DNA of 64,000 bases, taken from the NCBI GenBank assembly GCA_963704025.1, contig CAVPGP010000005.1, positions 310,001-374,000 on the forward strand, written 5' to 3'. The notes beneath the pieces are model-generated. The model ran no database searches. It saw nothing but the letters and a program-made list of their open reading frames with translations, and was not told the DNA's origin. Position 1 is the stretch's first letter. Each line of letters begins with the position of its first letter. The translations under genes and the position numbers were made by a program. Below, one piece after another: positions 51,366-60,746 of the stretch. The DNA is from CAVPGP01 sp963704025 (lineage in GTDB: Bacteria; Actinomycetota; Thermoleophilia; Gaiellales; Gaiellaceae).

Positions 51366-53138
51366 TTACTGGATGGGGCCGCTCTCCGCGGAGCCGCCGG
51401 GGCAGACCCGGGTCAGCAGCACGGAGTTGTCGGGGTACGTGTTGTAGATCGGCCGCGCGTAGTAGTTCTTCGGCGTCGTGAAGCAGTGGAAGTACTTCGT
51501 CGAGTACGTCGACCACTGCGGACCGATGAAGAGCGGCACGATCGGGAGCTGGTCGATCCACAGGTTCTCCAGCTTCGTCGCGATCGGCTTCTGCTTGGCG
51601 ACGTTCAGCTGCGTCTTCCATGCGTCGAGCAGGGCCGTCGCCTGGGCGTTCTGGTAGTGGGCGAAGTTGCCGGTGTTGACGGCGTCCTCGCCCGAGGGGA
51701 CGAACGTGTTCTTGTGCATGTTGTTGAAGAAGAAGCCGTACGGGGACGCGGTTGCCGCGCTCTGCCAGAGCAGCGTCACGGTCTTCGTGCTCGTCGCGTT
51801 CGGGAACCAGGAGCCCCAGTCGGGCTCGAGCTTCACGTTGGCGTCGATGCCGATGTCCTGCAGGTTCTTCGTGATGATCTGCAGGGAGGCGACCCAGTCG
51901 CTCCACCCGGAGATGACGTGGACGTCGAAGCCGACCGCGTTGCCCTTCGGGTCGATCAGCTTGCTGCCCTTGTAGGTGAAGCCGGCGTCGGTCAGCAGCT
52001 TCTTCGCGGCGGTGGGGTTGTAGGCCGCGAGTGCGCGGGCCTTGGCCTCGACCGTCTTGTCCATCCAGGACGGGAAGAGCTGCTTGATCCCGATCGCGTC
52101 GGTCGGGGGCGCATAGCCGTACTCGCCCAGCTTCGAGACCTTGCTCCGGTCGATCGCCATGCTGACGGCCTTGCGGAACGGAACGATGCTGTACGGGTAC
52201 TGCTGCGTGTCGAACATGAGCGAGATCGGGTACGCCGTCGTGTCGTAGAACGCGTGGAAGTGCTTCGGGTCCTTCGCGATGTACGCCTTCTCGACGTTCG
52301 GGACGAAGTTGTGCGTCCAGTCGGCCTGGCCGCTGACGATCTGCAGCAGCGCGGCGTCGTTCGAGCTCGCCTGGATGTACTCGACGCACTGGATCTTCGG
52401 CATGCCCTTCTGCCAGTAGTTCGGGTTCTTGTTCAGGACGTAGTCCTGCGTGTTGAAGCGCGTCACCTTCGTGAACGGCCCGGAGCCGACCGGGTTCGGG
52501 TTGAGGAACTTGTTGATGTCGGCGACCTTGGAGAACACGTGCTTCGGCACGACGAAGACGGCGTTCAGGTTGACCCCGATGAACTGGGAGTCCTTCGTCT
52601 TCAGCCCGATCGTGACCGTGTAGTCGCCCTTCGAGCGAACCGAGGCGATGTTCGTCCCCGCCCGGTAGGCGCCGACCATGTCCATGGTCGGGTCCTGCTT
52701 GCCGGCCGTGAGCGAGTAGACGACGTCGGCCGCCGTCAGTGGCTTCCCGTCCGACCACTTGACGCCGTGCCGGAGGTTCAGCGTCAGCGTCTTCTGGTCT
52801 TTGCTCCACGTGTAGCTCTGCGCGAGCCACTTGTACTCCTTGCCGCCGGAGGCCGGGGTCGTGATCACGAGCGGCTCGTACATGCCGCCGCGCACGAAGC
52901 TCGACGAGGGGAGGCCCTGGACGTACGGGTTGAAGTTCCGGACGAAGGCCGGGTCGCCGGAGCCCGTGGCGACGAGGCACTTGTGCGCGGCCTTCCCGGC
53001 GGCCGGGGCCGCCGCGGCTGCGGGGCCCTTGCCTGCGGAGAGCGCCGCCTGCGCCGCCAGCGCGCAGAGGAGGATTGCTGCACCCACGACTCCCGCGCTG
53101 CGGGCGCCGAAGCGGGCGGAGCGAACTGGTCTCTTCAT
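51366..53138 (-). CDS. Extracellular solute-binding protein, family 5 (DppA/OppA-like)
   Basis: A 590-residue secreted protein. The N-terminus has a signal peptide (ARSAGVVGAAILLCALAAQA) without a lipobox Cys in the right place, so anchoring is uncertain. The mature part carries the SBP_bac_5 pattern: VRGGMYEPLVITTP, LTLNLRHGVKWSDGKPLTAA, FRKAVSMAIDRSKV. It captures oligosaccharides or oligopeptides outside the cell and feeds the permeases. The GH1 gene downstream favours oligosaccharides. AAAGGAAG precedes the ATG. The promoter and operator lie at 53237-53270. Confidence 0.93.
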   Translation of the reverse strand: MKRPVRSARFGARSAGVVGAAILLCALAAQAALSAGKGPAAAAAPAAGKAAHKCLVATGSGDPAFVRNFNPYVQGLPSSSFVRGGMYEPLVITTPASGGKEYKWLAQSYTWSKDQKTLTLNLRHGVKWSDGKPLTAADVVYSLTAGKQDPTMDMVGAYRAGTNIASVRSKGDYTVTIGLKTKDSQFIGVNLNAVFVVPKHVFSKVADINKFLNPNPVGSGPFTKVTRFNTQDYVLNKNPNYWQKGMPKIQCVEYIQASSNDAALLQIVSGQADWTHNFVPNVEKAYIAKDPKHFHAFYDTTAYPISLMFDTQQYPYSIVPFRKAVSMAIDRSKVSKLGEYGYAPPTDAIGIKQLFPSWMDKTVEAKARALAAYNPTAAKKLLTDAGFTYKGSKLIDPKGNAVGFDVHVISGWSDWVASLQIITKNLQDIGIDANVKLEPDWGSWFPNATSTKTVTLLWQSAATASPYGFFFNNMHKNTFVPSGEDAVNTGNFAHYQNAQATALLDAWKTQLNVAKQKPIATKLENLWIDQLPIVPLFIGPQWSTYSTKYFHCFTTPKNYYARPIYNTYPDNSVLLTRVCPGGSAESGPIQ

Positions 53139-53236
53139 TCGTCTTCCTTTCTGTCTCCGTCACTCCGGGGGGCGTGCGGAGGGTCGTCGTAGACCGGTCA
53201 GACCGCGCCTTCAGCGGCGCGTTCGGAAGTTGTTTC

Positions 53237-53270
53237 GGGAACGGTTAACACATCGTTTCAGCTGAGTCAA
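53237..53270 (-). promoter_or_regulatory. Promoter and LacI-type operator of the ABC operon
   Basis: On the minus strand a -35 TTGACT (53265-53270) is followed after 17 bases by a -10-like TAACCG (53242-53247). The stretch TGTTAACCGTTCCC (about 53238-53251) overlaps the -10 and shares TAACCGTT with the site before lacI. It fits repression of the importer operon by the adjacent LacI protein. Confidence 0.5.
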
Positions 53271-53293
53271 GCCTCTGAGTAGAAGAAACTATG

Positions 53294-53347
53294 GTTGGTA
53301 CAGGAACCGGATACGCGCTATGGTGACGCGATTCTTGTAACCGTTAC
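53294..53347 (+). promoter_or_regulatory. Promoter and operator of the lacI-family gene
   Basis: A -35-like TTGGTA (53295-53300) and a -10-like TATGGT (53319-53324) are 18 bases apart. The palindrome GTAACCGTTAC (53337-53347) lies at the expected transcript start. This is a typical LacI-family operator, suggesting autorepression. Confidence 0.5.
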
Positions 53348-53375
53348 CGGTGAAAGATCTGGTTGAATACACGCG

Positions 53376-54404
53376 ATGGCAGTTGAAGGGAAGTCAAGAC
53401 GGACGATCCGCGAGGTGGCGAGCGCCGCAGGCGTCTCGATCGCGACGGTCTCGCGCGTCCTCAACGGGCGCCCCGACGTCGCCCCCGAGACCCGCGAGGC
53501 AGTGCTCCGCGTCGTCCGCGACCAGGGCTTCAGCATGAACCGCAGCGCGCGGGCGCTCTCCGGCGGCAAGACCGGCCTCGTCGGCGTGACGCTGCCGATC
53601 GTCCAGGCGGCGTATTTCGCCTTCATCCTCTCGGGCGCGGCCGAGGCGCTCTACGAGCAGGACATGCGGATGATGCTCTGCCCCACGCTGCACCAGCACG
53701 AGCGCGAGGTGAACCTGCTCGACCGGCTGATGCACGGCACCACCGACGGCGCCGTCCTGACGCTGCCGGAGGAGTCGAACGAGGAGCTGAAGGCGCTGCA
53801 GCGGCTCGGCTACCCCTTCGTCGTCGTCGACCCGCGCGTCCCGCTCGACGAGGGCATTCCGGCGATCTCCGCGGCCAACGCCTCGGGTGCCCGCGCGGCC
53901 GTTGCGCACCTGCTCTCGCTCGGGCACCGGCGGATCGGCGCGATCACCGGGCCTCCGGACTGGCTGGCCACGACCGAGCGCCTGAACGGCATGCGCGGCG
54001 CCCTGGCCTCGGCCGGCGTCCTCCCCGACCCCAAGCTCGTCGTCGGGTACACCTTCTCGATCGAGAGCGGCGAGCGCGCCGCGCGCGAGCTGCTCGACCG
54101 GCCCGACCGGCCGACCGCGGTCTTCGCCTTCAACGACAACACCGCGATCGGCGCGCTGCGCGTCGCCAGGGAGCTTGGACTCCGGGTGCCCGAGGATCTC
54201 TCGGTCGTCGGCTTCGACGACTCGGAGCAGGCGGCGATCGTGACGCCGGCCCTGACGACCGTTCGCCAGCCGCTGGCCGAGATGGGCCGCATGGCCGTCA
54301 GCCTGCTGCTGCGCCTGATCGAGCACCAGCGGGTCGAGGCGCTCAACGTCGAGCTCGCGACGAGGCTGATCGTGCGCGAGTCGACGGCGCCGCCGGGCCT
54401 CTAG
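53376..54404 (+). CDS. LacI-family transcriptional regulator
   Basis: A 342-residue LacI protein: helix-turn-helix TIREVASAAGVSIATVSRVL with hinge helix FSMNRSARALSGGKTGLVGV, then a periplasmic-binding-type sugar domain with FVVVDPRVPLDEGIPA, RRIGAITGPPDW and AVFAFNDNTAIGALRVA. It is divergent from the importer operon, and operator-like sites lie between them, so it very probably represses the importer until the sugar or a derivative binds. The ligand is not known. Confidence 0.95.
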   Translation: MAVEGKSRRTIREVASAAGVSIATVSRVLNGRPDVAPETREAVLRVVRDQGFSMNRSARALSGGKTGLVGVTLPIVQAAYFAFILSGAAEALYEQDMRMMLCPTLHQHEREVNLLDRLMHGTTDGAVLTLPEESNEELKALQRLGYPFVVVDPRVPLDEGIPAISAANASGARAAVAHLLSLGHRRIGAITGPPDWLATTERLNGMRGALASAGVLPDPKLVVGYTFSIESGERAARELLDRPDRPTAVFAFNDNTAIGALRVARELGLRVPEDLSVVGFDDSEQAAIVTPALTTVRQPLAEMGRMAVSLLLRLIEHQRVEALNVELATRLIVRESTAPPGL

Positions 54405-54414
54405 AACGAGACGC

Positions 54415-54936
54415 TCAGCGCTCGCGGGCGAGCTCGCGGGCGAAGGCGTCGTATGCCTCGCGGCCGAAGAGGACGAACGTCACCCGCTCGATCGAGGGTC
54501 GCCGCACGAGCTCGTCCGCGGCGGTCGCCAGCGCGACGCCGGCGGCGCGCCCGATCGGGAAGCCGAAGAGGCCGGTGGAGATGGCGGGGAAGGCGACGGT
54601 GCGGCAGCCGAGCTCGCCGGCGAGTGCGAGCGCATTCCGGTGACACGATGCGAGCAGCTCGTCCTCGCCCTCCGCGCCCCCGCGCCAGACGGGGCCGACC
54701 GTGTGGATCACGTGCCGGGCCGGAAGACGGCCGGCGGTCGTCGCCTTCGCCTCGCCTGTGGCGCAGCCTCCCAGGCGCCGGCACTCCTCGAGGATCTCGG
54801 GGCCGCCCGCCCGGTGGATCGCCCCGTCGACGCCACCGCCGCCGAGGAGCGAGCCGTTCGCCGCGTTGACGATCGCGTCCACGCGCTGCGTCGTGATGTC
54901 CCCCTCCGTGACGTCGATCCGGCCGAGCGCGGCCAT
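54415..54936 (-). CDS. Macrodomain protein (ADP-ribose binding/hydrolase)
   Basis: A 173-residue macrodomain: GDITTQRVDAIVNAANGSLL, GGGGVDGAIHRAGGPE, GEAKATTAGRLPARHVIHTV and FPAISTGLFGFPIGRAA. These loops bind ADP-ribose; many members remove ADP-ribose from proteins or O-acetyl-ADP-ribose. ATG at 54936 lies within the first copy of a 24-bp tandem repeat, so two further in-frame ATGs are upstream. Convergent with lacI (11 bp apart). No partner ADP-ribosyltransferase is in this window. Confidence 0.93.
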   Translation of the reverse strand: MAALGRIDVTEGDITTQRVDAIVNAANGSLLGGGGVDGAIHRAGGPEILEECRRLGGCATGEAKATTAGRLPARHVIHTVGPVWRGGAEGEDELLASCHRNALALAGELGCRTVAFPAISTGLFGFPIGRAAGVALATAADELVRRPSIERVTFVLFGREAYDAFARELARER

Positions 54937-54981
54937 GGCCACGGTATAGCCGAGTAACATGGCCACGGTATAGCCGAGTAA
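54934..54981. repeat. 24-bp perfect tandem duplication at the macrodomain gene start
   Basis: Two exact copies (54934-54957 and 54958-54981) lie over and just before the macrodomain start codon. In the minus-strand frame each encodes LLGYTVAM. The duplication creates two possible starts, 24 bases apart, each followed by the same codons. It also lies directly before the tRNA-like element, so slippage near stable RNA structure could have made it. Confidence 0.9.
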
Positions 54982-54985
54982 GTAG

Positions 54986-55085
54986 TGGGCCCGGTGGGAT
55001 TTGCACCCACGATGTCTCCGCTCGTTCGTCGCCGGCGCTACCACACCGACAGCGGTCGCACTCGCTGATCTCCTGCTGCGGGCCC
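54986..55085 (-). ncRNA. tRNA-like element with intact acceptor and T arms but non-canonical middle
   Basis: On the minus strand the 5' end GGGCCCG pairs perfectly with CGGGCCC at the 3' end, followed by A. A perfect T arm, GTGGG-TGCAAAT-CCCAC, lies just before it (TGC instead of TTC). The total is 100 nt. A stem ACCGC / GTGGT with a 7-base loop could be an anticodon arm, but its loop lacks U33, no D loop with GG is seen, and about 29 nt remain as a long variable part. It follows tRNA-Leu and tRNA-Arg on the same strand at usual spacing. It is either a decayed or odd tRNA. Confidence 0.5.
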
Positions 55086-55106
55086 TTTGCATCATGGTCG
55101 TAGAGA

Positions 55107-55178
55107 GGCCTCCGAGAGGATTCGAACCTCTGCGCACGGGGTCGAAGCCCGGTGCTCTGTCCGCTGAGCTACGGAGGC
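55107..55178 (-). tRNA. tRNA-Arg (anticodon TCG)
   Basis: A 72-nt cloverleaf: acceptor GCCTCCG / CGGAGGC, D arm GCTC-GAGC, anticodon loop CTTCGAC with TCG, T arm AGAGG-TTCGAAT-CCTCT. The last pair of the anticodon stem is a mismatch and the variable loop has four bases. CCA is not encoded. Second gene of a minus-strand tRNA run. Confidence 0.93.
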
Positions 55179-55189
55179 GGGTCGTGCAG

Positions 55190-55273
55190 TACGGGCGGAG
55201 GGAGTCGAACCCTCATGGGCCGTAGCCCGCCGGCTTCTGAGGCCGGTGCGTCAGCCGGTTGCGCCACGCCCGT
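55190..55273 (-). tRNA. tRNA-Leu (anticodon CAG)
   Basis: An 84-nt class II tRNA with a long variable arm: acceptor ACGGGCG / CGCCCGT, anticodon stem CCGGC / GCCGG with loop CTCAGAA, T arm GAGGG-TTCGACT-CCCTC. CAG reads CUG leucine codons. First gene of the minus-strand tRNA run with tRNA-Arg and the tRNA-like element. Confidence 0.95.
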
Positions 55274-56196
55274 AGGGGGCGCCGCCACCGGAGCCTATGC
55301 GGCGGCGGCGCCTCGATCAGAGCGGAAGACCTGCAGGTAGCCGTCCCACATGAGCTCGGCGAGCTCGAGTGCGAACCACTCGGCTTACCGCTCGGCGCGG
55401 GCAGTCCCTCCTACGTGGAGGGGTTTTGGAGCCCGATCCTCGCACTTCTCCGGGAAAAGTCCAGGCTAAAGCCAACGCGAATTCTCAGCGTCTTTTCCAG
55501 GTCGAAGCGCAGAGGGTCTTTCTCTCTCAGGCGGGGCCTCGATTCCGATATCGGCTTCCTCTTCAAGTCGAGCATCACCTTGCCCTTTGTCGTGCCCTTG
55601 GTTGTGCCCTTGGTCGTCTCTCGCTCGCCTTCCAAAACGACGAAAGGCGACCCGTTGGGTCGCCCTCGCTCGCAGCTGCTTTGTCGCCAGGCCTAGCCGA
55701 CAAGCCTCCTCGAGAGGGCCTCCACGCCGTGCCCCGATCGGTTCCGGCGGAACAGAGGGAGGCACGACCGGTCCATCGCGGCCGGAACCGCGCTCGTGCA
55801 GGATGTATGGGTGTCGTTGTTCTCGAGCATGGTCTTCTTGTCCTTGCCGCGACGGAGGATAGACCAGGACGCGGCCGTTGGCAAGAGATTGAATGTAAGA
55901 ATCATGCGAATGTCGGCGCAGCGGCTTGGCAACCGGCTTGGCAACGGCTCGGACAATATTTTTGGAAATCATTGTCGCTCATTTTTCCAAGGCGCTCGAG
56001 TCGAGACTGCCTTCGGCCAAGCCGCGTTGATCTCACCGAGCGTCACCGGTGGTACTGTCGGCTGGAGAGGAGGCGAACGCACGGTCGGCTCACACAGGGA
56101 GTTTCGTGTCCTCGGCCTGCTCGAGGCTCACGGCGATGGTGCCCGCGCCGTGGAGTTGCGCGGCGGCCGGCTGCGCGTGCGCTCGGGAGGTCCGCC
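55274..56196. other. Gene-poor region of about 920 bp between the tRNAs and the cyclase gene
   Basis: Lower GC than the flanks and no frame with the local codon bias. A minus-strand frame (55411-55635) encodes the repeat TTKGTTKGTTKGK and a basic tail, from near-repeats of the 9-mer CCCTTGGTT. A hairpin at 55646-55664 (GGCGACCC-GTT-GGGTCGCC) is followed on the minus strand by TTTCGTCGTTTT, like a rho-independent terminator. A further minus-strand piece, MWDGYLQVFRSDRGAAAA near 55300, looks like a gene end without a beginning. The region may be the remnant of a tRNA-linked insertion; no integrase remains. Confidence 0.45.
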
Positions 56197-59100
56197 TTGA
56201 CCAGCGCGCAGGCCGCCGCGGCGGACGTCCGCAAGACGGTCACCGTCCTCTTTACCGACCTCGTCGACTGGTCCCCGCTCGGACGCCAGCTCGACCCCGA
56301 AGCGCTCCGCCGGCTGATGTCGCGCTACTTCCAGGAGATGCAGGCCGTCGTCGAACGCCATGGCGGCACCGTCGAGAAGTTCATCGGCGACGCCGTCATG
56401 GCCGTCTTCGGCATCCCCGACCTGCACGAGGACGACGCCCTCCGCGCCGTGCGCGCCGCCGCGGAGATGCGCGAGGCGCTCGCCGCCCTCAACGAGGAGC
56501 TCGAGCGGACGTGGGGCGTCCGGCTCAAGGGGAGGATCGGTGTCAACAGCGGCGAGGTGGTCGCGGGCGACCAGCTCCAGGGTCACCTGTTCGTGACGGG
56601 AGAGGTCGTGAACGTCGCGAAGCGACTGGAGGAGGCCGCGGGCGCGAGCGAGATCCTGATCAGCGAGGCGACGCACCGCCTGGTGCGCGATGCGGTCGTG
56701 GCCGAGCAGGTCGAGGAGCGTACGACGAAGGGAGGCAGGTCGATCGACGGCCTGCGGCTCGTCGCGGTGCTCCCTCACGCCGCGGGGCACGCCCGCCGTT
56801 TCGACTCGCCGCTCGTCGACCGCGAGCAGCAGCTGAACTCGATCTTCAGCATCTTCACGAGCGTCGTCGACAACCGGTCCTGCCATCTGCTGACCGTGCT
56901 CGGGCGCGGCCGGCGTCGGCAAGTCGCGCCTCGTGCAGGAGTTCGTCGACCGCGATCGGCTCCGACGCGACGGTGCTGCGCGGCCGCTGCCTGCCCTACG
57001 GCGAGGGCATCACGTACTGGCCGCTCGCGGAGGTCGTTCGCGAGCTGCTCCGACCGAAGGAGCACCTCAGGCAAGCCGTCACCGGAGACGATCGCCGCGC
57101 TGCTCCCGGGCGAGGAGCGAGCCGACCTGATCGCCGAGCGGATCTCGGAGGCGCTCGGGCGTGGGCGGCAGAGGGCTCGGCACGGCGAGGAGACGTTCTG
57201 GGCCGTGCGAAAGCTCTTCGAAGTCGTCGCGCAGCGCGTCCGCTCGTCGTCGTCTTCGACGACCTCCAGTGGGCGGAGCCGACCTTCATCGAGCTCGTCG
57301 ACTACCTCGCGGAGCTCTCGCGCGACGCCCCGATCCTGCTGCTCTGCATGGCGCGGCCCGAGATGTTCGACAGCCATCCCGGCTGGGGCGGCGGCAAGCT
57401 GAATGCGGCGACGATGCTGCTCGAGCCGTTGAGCGACGAGCGACAGCCGCCGGCTGATCGCGAACCTGGCTCGGCCGTGGATTCGCTGCCCGCCCGACGT
57501 CCAGACGCGGATCGCCGAGGCCGCCGACGGCAACGCGCTGTTCGCCGAGGAGCTGCTGGCGATGCTCGTCGACGACGAGCTGCTCGCCTGGGAGGACGAA
57601 CGCTGGGTCGCCGCCGACGACCTCGCGGAGCTGCCCGTCCCGCAGACGATCAACACGTTGCTCGCCGCGCGGCTCGAGGGCCTGCCGGACGACGAGCGCG
57701 CGCTCCTCACGCAGGCGTCGGTCGAGGGCACGCTCTTCCATCGCGGCGCGCTCCGCGAGCTCGCGCCCGAGCTCTCCGAGGCGTCCCTGGAGCGCAGTCT
57801 CGCCACGCTCGTCCGCCGCGACGTGATCCGGCCCGATCGCGCGAGCTTCGCCGGCGACGAGGCCTTCCGCTTCCGGCATCTGCTGATTCGCGACGCCGCG
57901 TACCGGTCGCTCTCGAAGACGACGCGGGCCGACCTGCACGAGCGGTTCGCCGCCTGGCTCGAGCGCACAGCCGGCAGAGCGGGTCCGCGAGTACGAGGAG
58001 ATCGTCGGCTACCACCTCGAGCAGGCGTACCGCTTCGGATCACACTGGAGTCGATCGACGCTCGACAGCGCTTCGCTCGCGACGGACGCCGCCAAGCGGC
58101 TCGAGTCGGCCGGGCGCAGGGCCCTCGCGCGCAGCGATCTTCCGGCGGCGATCGGACTGCTCGAGAGGGCCTCCGAGCTGCTCGTCCGTCGACGAGCCGA
58201 GGCGCGCCGCGCTGCTCCCGGAGCTCGGCGCGGCGCTGATCGAGGCCGGCAGGCTGCGCGAGGCGGAGCGCGTCCTCGCGGAGGCGAGGCGATTGGCTGC
58301 GGCGGCTCACGACGACCGCGCCGACTCGCATGCGCTGGTCCAGCAGCAGTTCCTGCAGCTGCTTGCGAGTCGCGGACGGAGCCACCGAGGAAGCAGCACG
58401 AGCGGTGGAGAGCGTTGTTCCGGTCTTCGAGCGCTACGGCGACGAGCACGGTCTCTGCCGGGCGCGGCGGCTCGAGGCCTGGCTGCATTGGAACGGGGCG
58501 CGGGCGGCAACGGCGGCCGAGGCCTGGGAGCAGGCAGCGGCGCACGCCCGTCGCGCCGGCGACGAGGACGAGCGGAGCGAGATCCTCAGCTGGATCGCGT
58601 CATCGCTCTACTTCGGGCCGACTCCGGTCGCCGAAGGCATTCGACGCTGCGAGGAGATCCGCATCGAGGTGAGCGGGAACCTCGAGCTCGGAGGCGTGGA
58701 CGCTCCGGTCGCTCGCCGGGCTGCACGCCATGGACGGTCGCTTCGAGCTTGCCCGGGAGCTCCTGGCCGACAGCAACGCGATCTTCGAAGAGCTCGGGCA
58801 GACGCTGCAACTCCTCGGTCTCGCACATCGACGGAATGGTCGAGCTCCTGGCCGGTGATCCTCGCCGCCGCCGAGAGTCGCCTGCGCGCGGGGTATCGCG
58901 CCCTCGAGGAGATGGGCGACAGGGCGTTCCTCTCGACGACGGCCGCGATACCTCGCCCAGGCGGTCTACGCGCAAGGGCGCGACGACGAGGCCGGACGCT
59001 TGACCCAGATCAGCGAGGCGCTCGGCGCCCGCGATGACCTTCTCACGCAGGTCATCTGGCGAAGCGCGCGGGCGAGGATCCTGGCCAGGCAGGGCCGCAT

Positions 59101-59338
59101 CGAGGAAGCCGAAGACGCTCGCGCGAGAAGCGGTGACGATCGGCGAGCTGACCGACTTCCTGAACACCCGCGCCGACGCTCTGATCGATCTGGCGCAGAT
59201 CCTGCAGGAAGCCGGCCGCCTGGACGAGGCGAATGCAGCGGCTGCCGCGCGAGGGCCTTGCGCTCTACGAGCAGAAGGGCAACCGCGTGGCCGCGCGGAA
59301 GACCCGCGCACCGCTTCGCCGTCCTGTTTCAAGTGTGA
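56197..59338 (+). pseudogene. Class III nucleotide cyclase - AAA ATPase - TPR regulator, many frameshifts
   Basis: TTG at 56197 (six bases after GGGAGG) opens an adenylate/guanylate cyclase domain: VTVLFTDLVDWSPLG (metal Asp), VEKFIGDAVMAVFG, IGVNSGEVVAGDQL. An ATPase module follows with Walker A AAGVGKSRL, GRCLPYGEGITYWPLAEVVR, Walker B LVVVFDDLQWAEP, and then TPR-like helices to LALYEQKGNRVAARKTRA. This order is common for large actinobacterial regulators of about 1,050 residues, matching the span. The frame changes near 56906, 56956, 57076, 57238, 57443, 57977, 58040-58075 and repeatedly to the end. Segments keep strong codon bias and no internal stops in their own frame, which points to sequence errors more than to old decay. 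Confidence 0.82.
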
Positions 59339-59357
59339 AACGATACGCAGCGGCGGA

Positions 59358-59740
59358 ATGCCCGCGCTGGAACTCGATCTCGATGAGCCGAGCGGCTCGG
59401 AAGGGTGGTGGCGCGATGCCTGGCAGATTCAGCGACCCGGAGCTCCAACCCGGCAACAAGCTCGAAGGTGACGGGAGAGTTCGAAACCGCCGGGGAGGTG
59501 ATCGGCGACGTTGTGGTTCGCTTCCTGATCATCCCCGAGAGAGCAAGGTCGCGATCCTCGGCACGGCGACGTTGTCCCAAGATGACTTGACGCGCGATAC
59601 CGTCGGCAATGACGTGATCACTCATGGGAAGTTCAACCTGACCGTCGACAACGAGATAGATCTGGTCGGAGGCGAGAAAGTGCGCGGCATCGGTCTGGCG
59701 GTCGCCGTGAAAGACTCCGACGACCTGACGATGATCCCCC
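59358..59740 (+). pseudogene. Possible small gene of unknown function, frameshifted
   Basis: Coding-like pieces follow each other in different frames: MPALELDLDEPSGSEGWWRD (from 59358), SSKVTGEFETAGEVIGDVVV (near 59458) and ESKVAILGTATLSQDDLTRD then TVDNEIDLVGGEKVRGIGLA (59540-59700). Together they suggest one beta-rich protein of about 125 residues. It lies just after the cyclase gene and shows the same indel pattern. No family is recognised; a beta-barrel like the dirigent/allene-oxide-cyclase fold is only a thought. Confidence 0.35.
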
Positions 59741-59845
59741 CGCCTTCGAGACGTTCACTTGGTGCGTCAGCCGCGTGGTGACCCTGCCTTAGAGTCTTGC
59801 TGTGCGTTAGTGACCGTCGTGGGCGCCGCATGCAGGGCAGGCGGC

Positions 59846-60746
59846 TCAGTCGATCGTCTGCAGGAACGCCTCCACGCGCTCGAGGAACGCCTCCGGCTCC
59901 TCGACGTGCGGCATGTGGCTCGACTCCTCGAACATCGTCCACTCGGCGCCGGGAATGCGCTCGTGGATCTGCTCGACGATCAGCGGCGTCGCCTCGTCGT
60001 AGCGGCCTGACACGAGCAGCGTCGGCGTCGTGATCTCGTGCAGCCGGTCGGTGATGTCCCACGTCTTCAGCGACCCGATCACGTGGAACTCGCTCGGGCC
60101 GTTCATGGTGTGGTAGACGGTCGGGTCGGCGTCCATCTGCGTCGAAGCTCCGCTGCAACGCAGTCGGGCCACGGGACGCGGCACAGGTGCCGGTCGTAGA
60201 AGACGCGCACGGCGGCCACGTAGTCCGGATCGTCGGTCGTGCCCGCCTCCTCGTGGCGCGTCAGCGTCGCCTGCACGTCGCCGGGGAGATCCTCGCGGAG
60301 CCGGTTCGCCTCGGAGACCCACAGCGTCATGCTGGCGGGCGAGTCGCAGACGACGATCCCGCGCAGCCCCTCGGGATGGTCGAGCGCGTACTCCATCGCG
60401 AGCATGCCGCCCCACGACTGCCCGACGACGGCGTGCCGGTCGTCGATACCGAGGTGTTCCGTCAGCGCGACGAGCTCGTCCTTGAAGAGCTGCGGGCTCC
60501 AGAACTCGGCGGGCGCGTCGGGGAGGTGCTCGCTCTTCCCGCAGCCGAGCTGGTCGTAGAGCACGCAGGCGCGGCCGAACCGGCTCAGGTCGGCGATCGG
60601 CTCGATGTAGTCGTGAGCGGCGCCCGGGCCGCCGTGGCAGATGACGACGGGCGTCGTCGAGGCGAGGCGCCGTCGAGCTCGCCGACGACCTGGTACCAGG
60701 TCTCGTGCCCGTTCCAGGTGAACCGTCGCTCCGTCGTCGTCCACGC

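Noticed and set aside
51255..53192. 645-codon plus-strand frame over the binding-protein gene
   Set aside because: Antisense to a clear SBP_bac_5 gene with signal peptide; composition is Arg/Val/Leu-rich as expected for antisense of high-GC genes.
53350..53538. Alternative 62-codon frame overlapping the start of lacI
   Set aside because: It lies in a different frame from the clear helix-turn-helix and has no independent support.
54986..55085. Selenocysteine tRNA
   Set aside because: The size fits, but there is no TCA anticodon loop, the acceptor has 7 and not 8 pairs, and there is no 6-bp D stem. No selA/selB/selD gene is in the window.
55561..55620. CRISPR-like short repeats (CCCTTGGTT units)
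   Set aside because: Only two to three imperfect 9-mers directly adjoining, without spacers of constant length and without cas genes.
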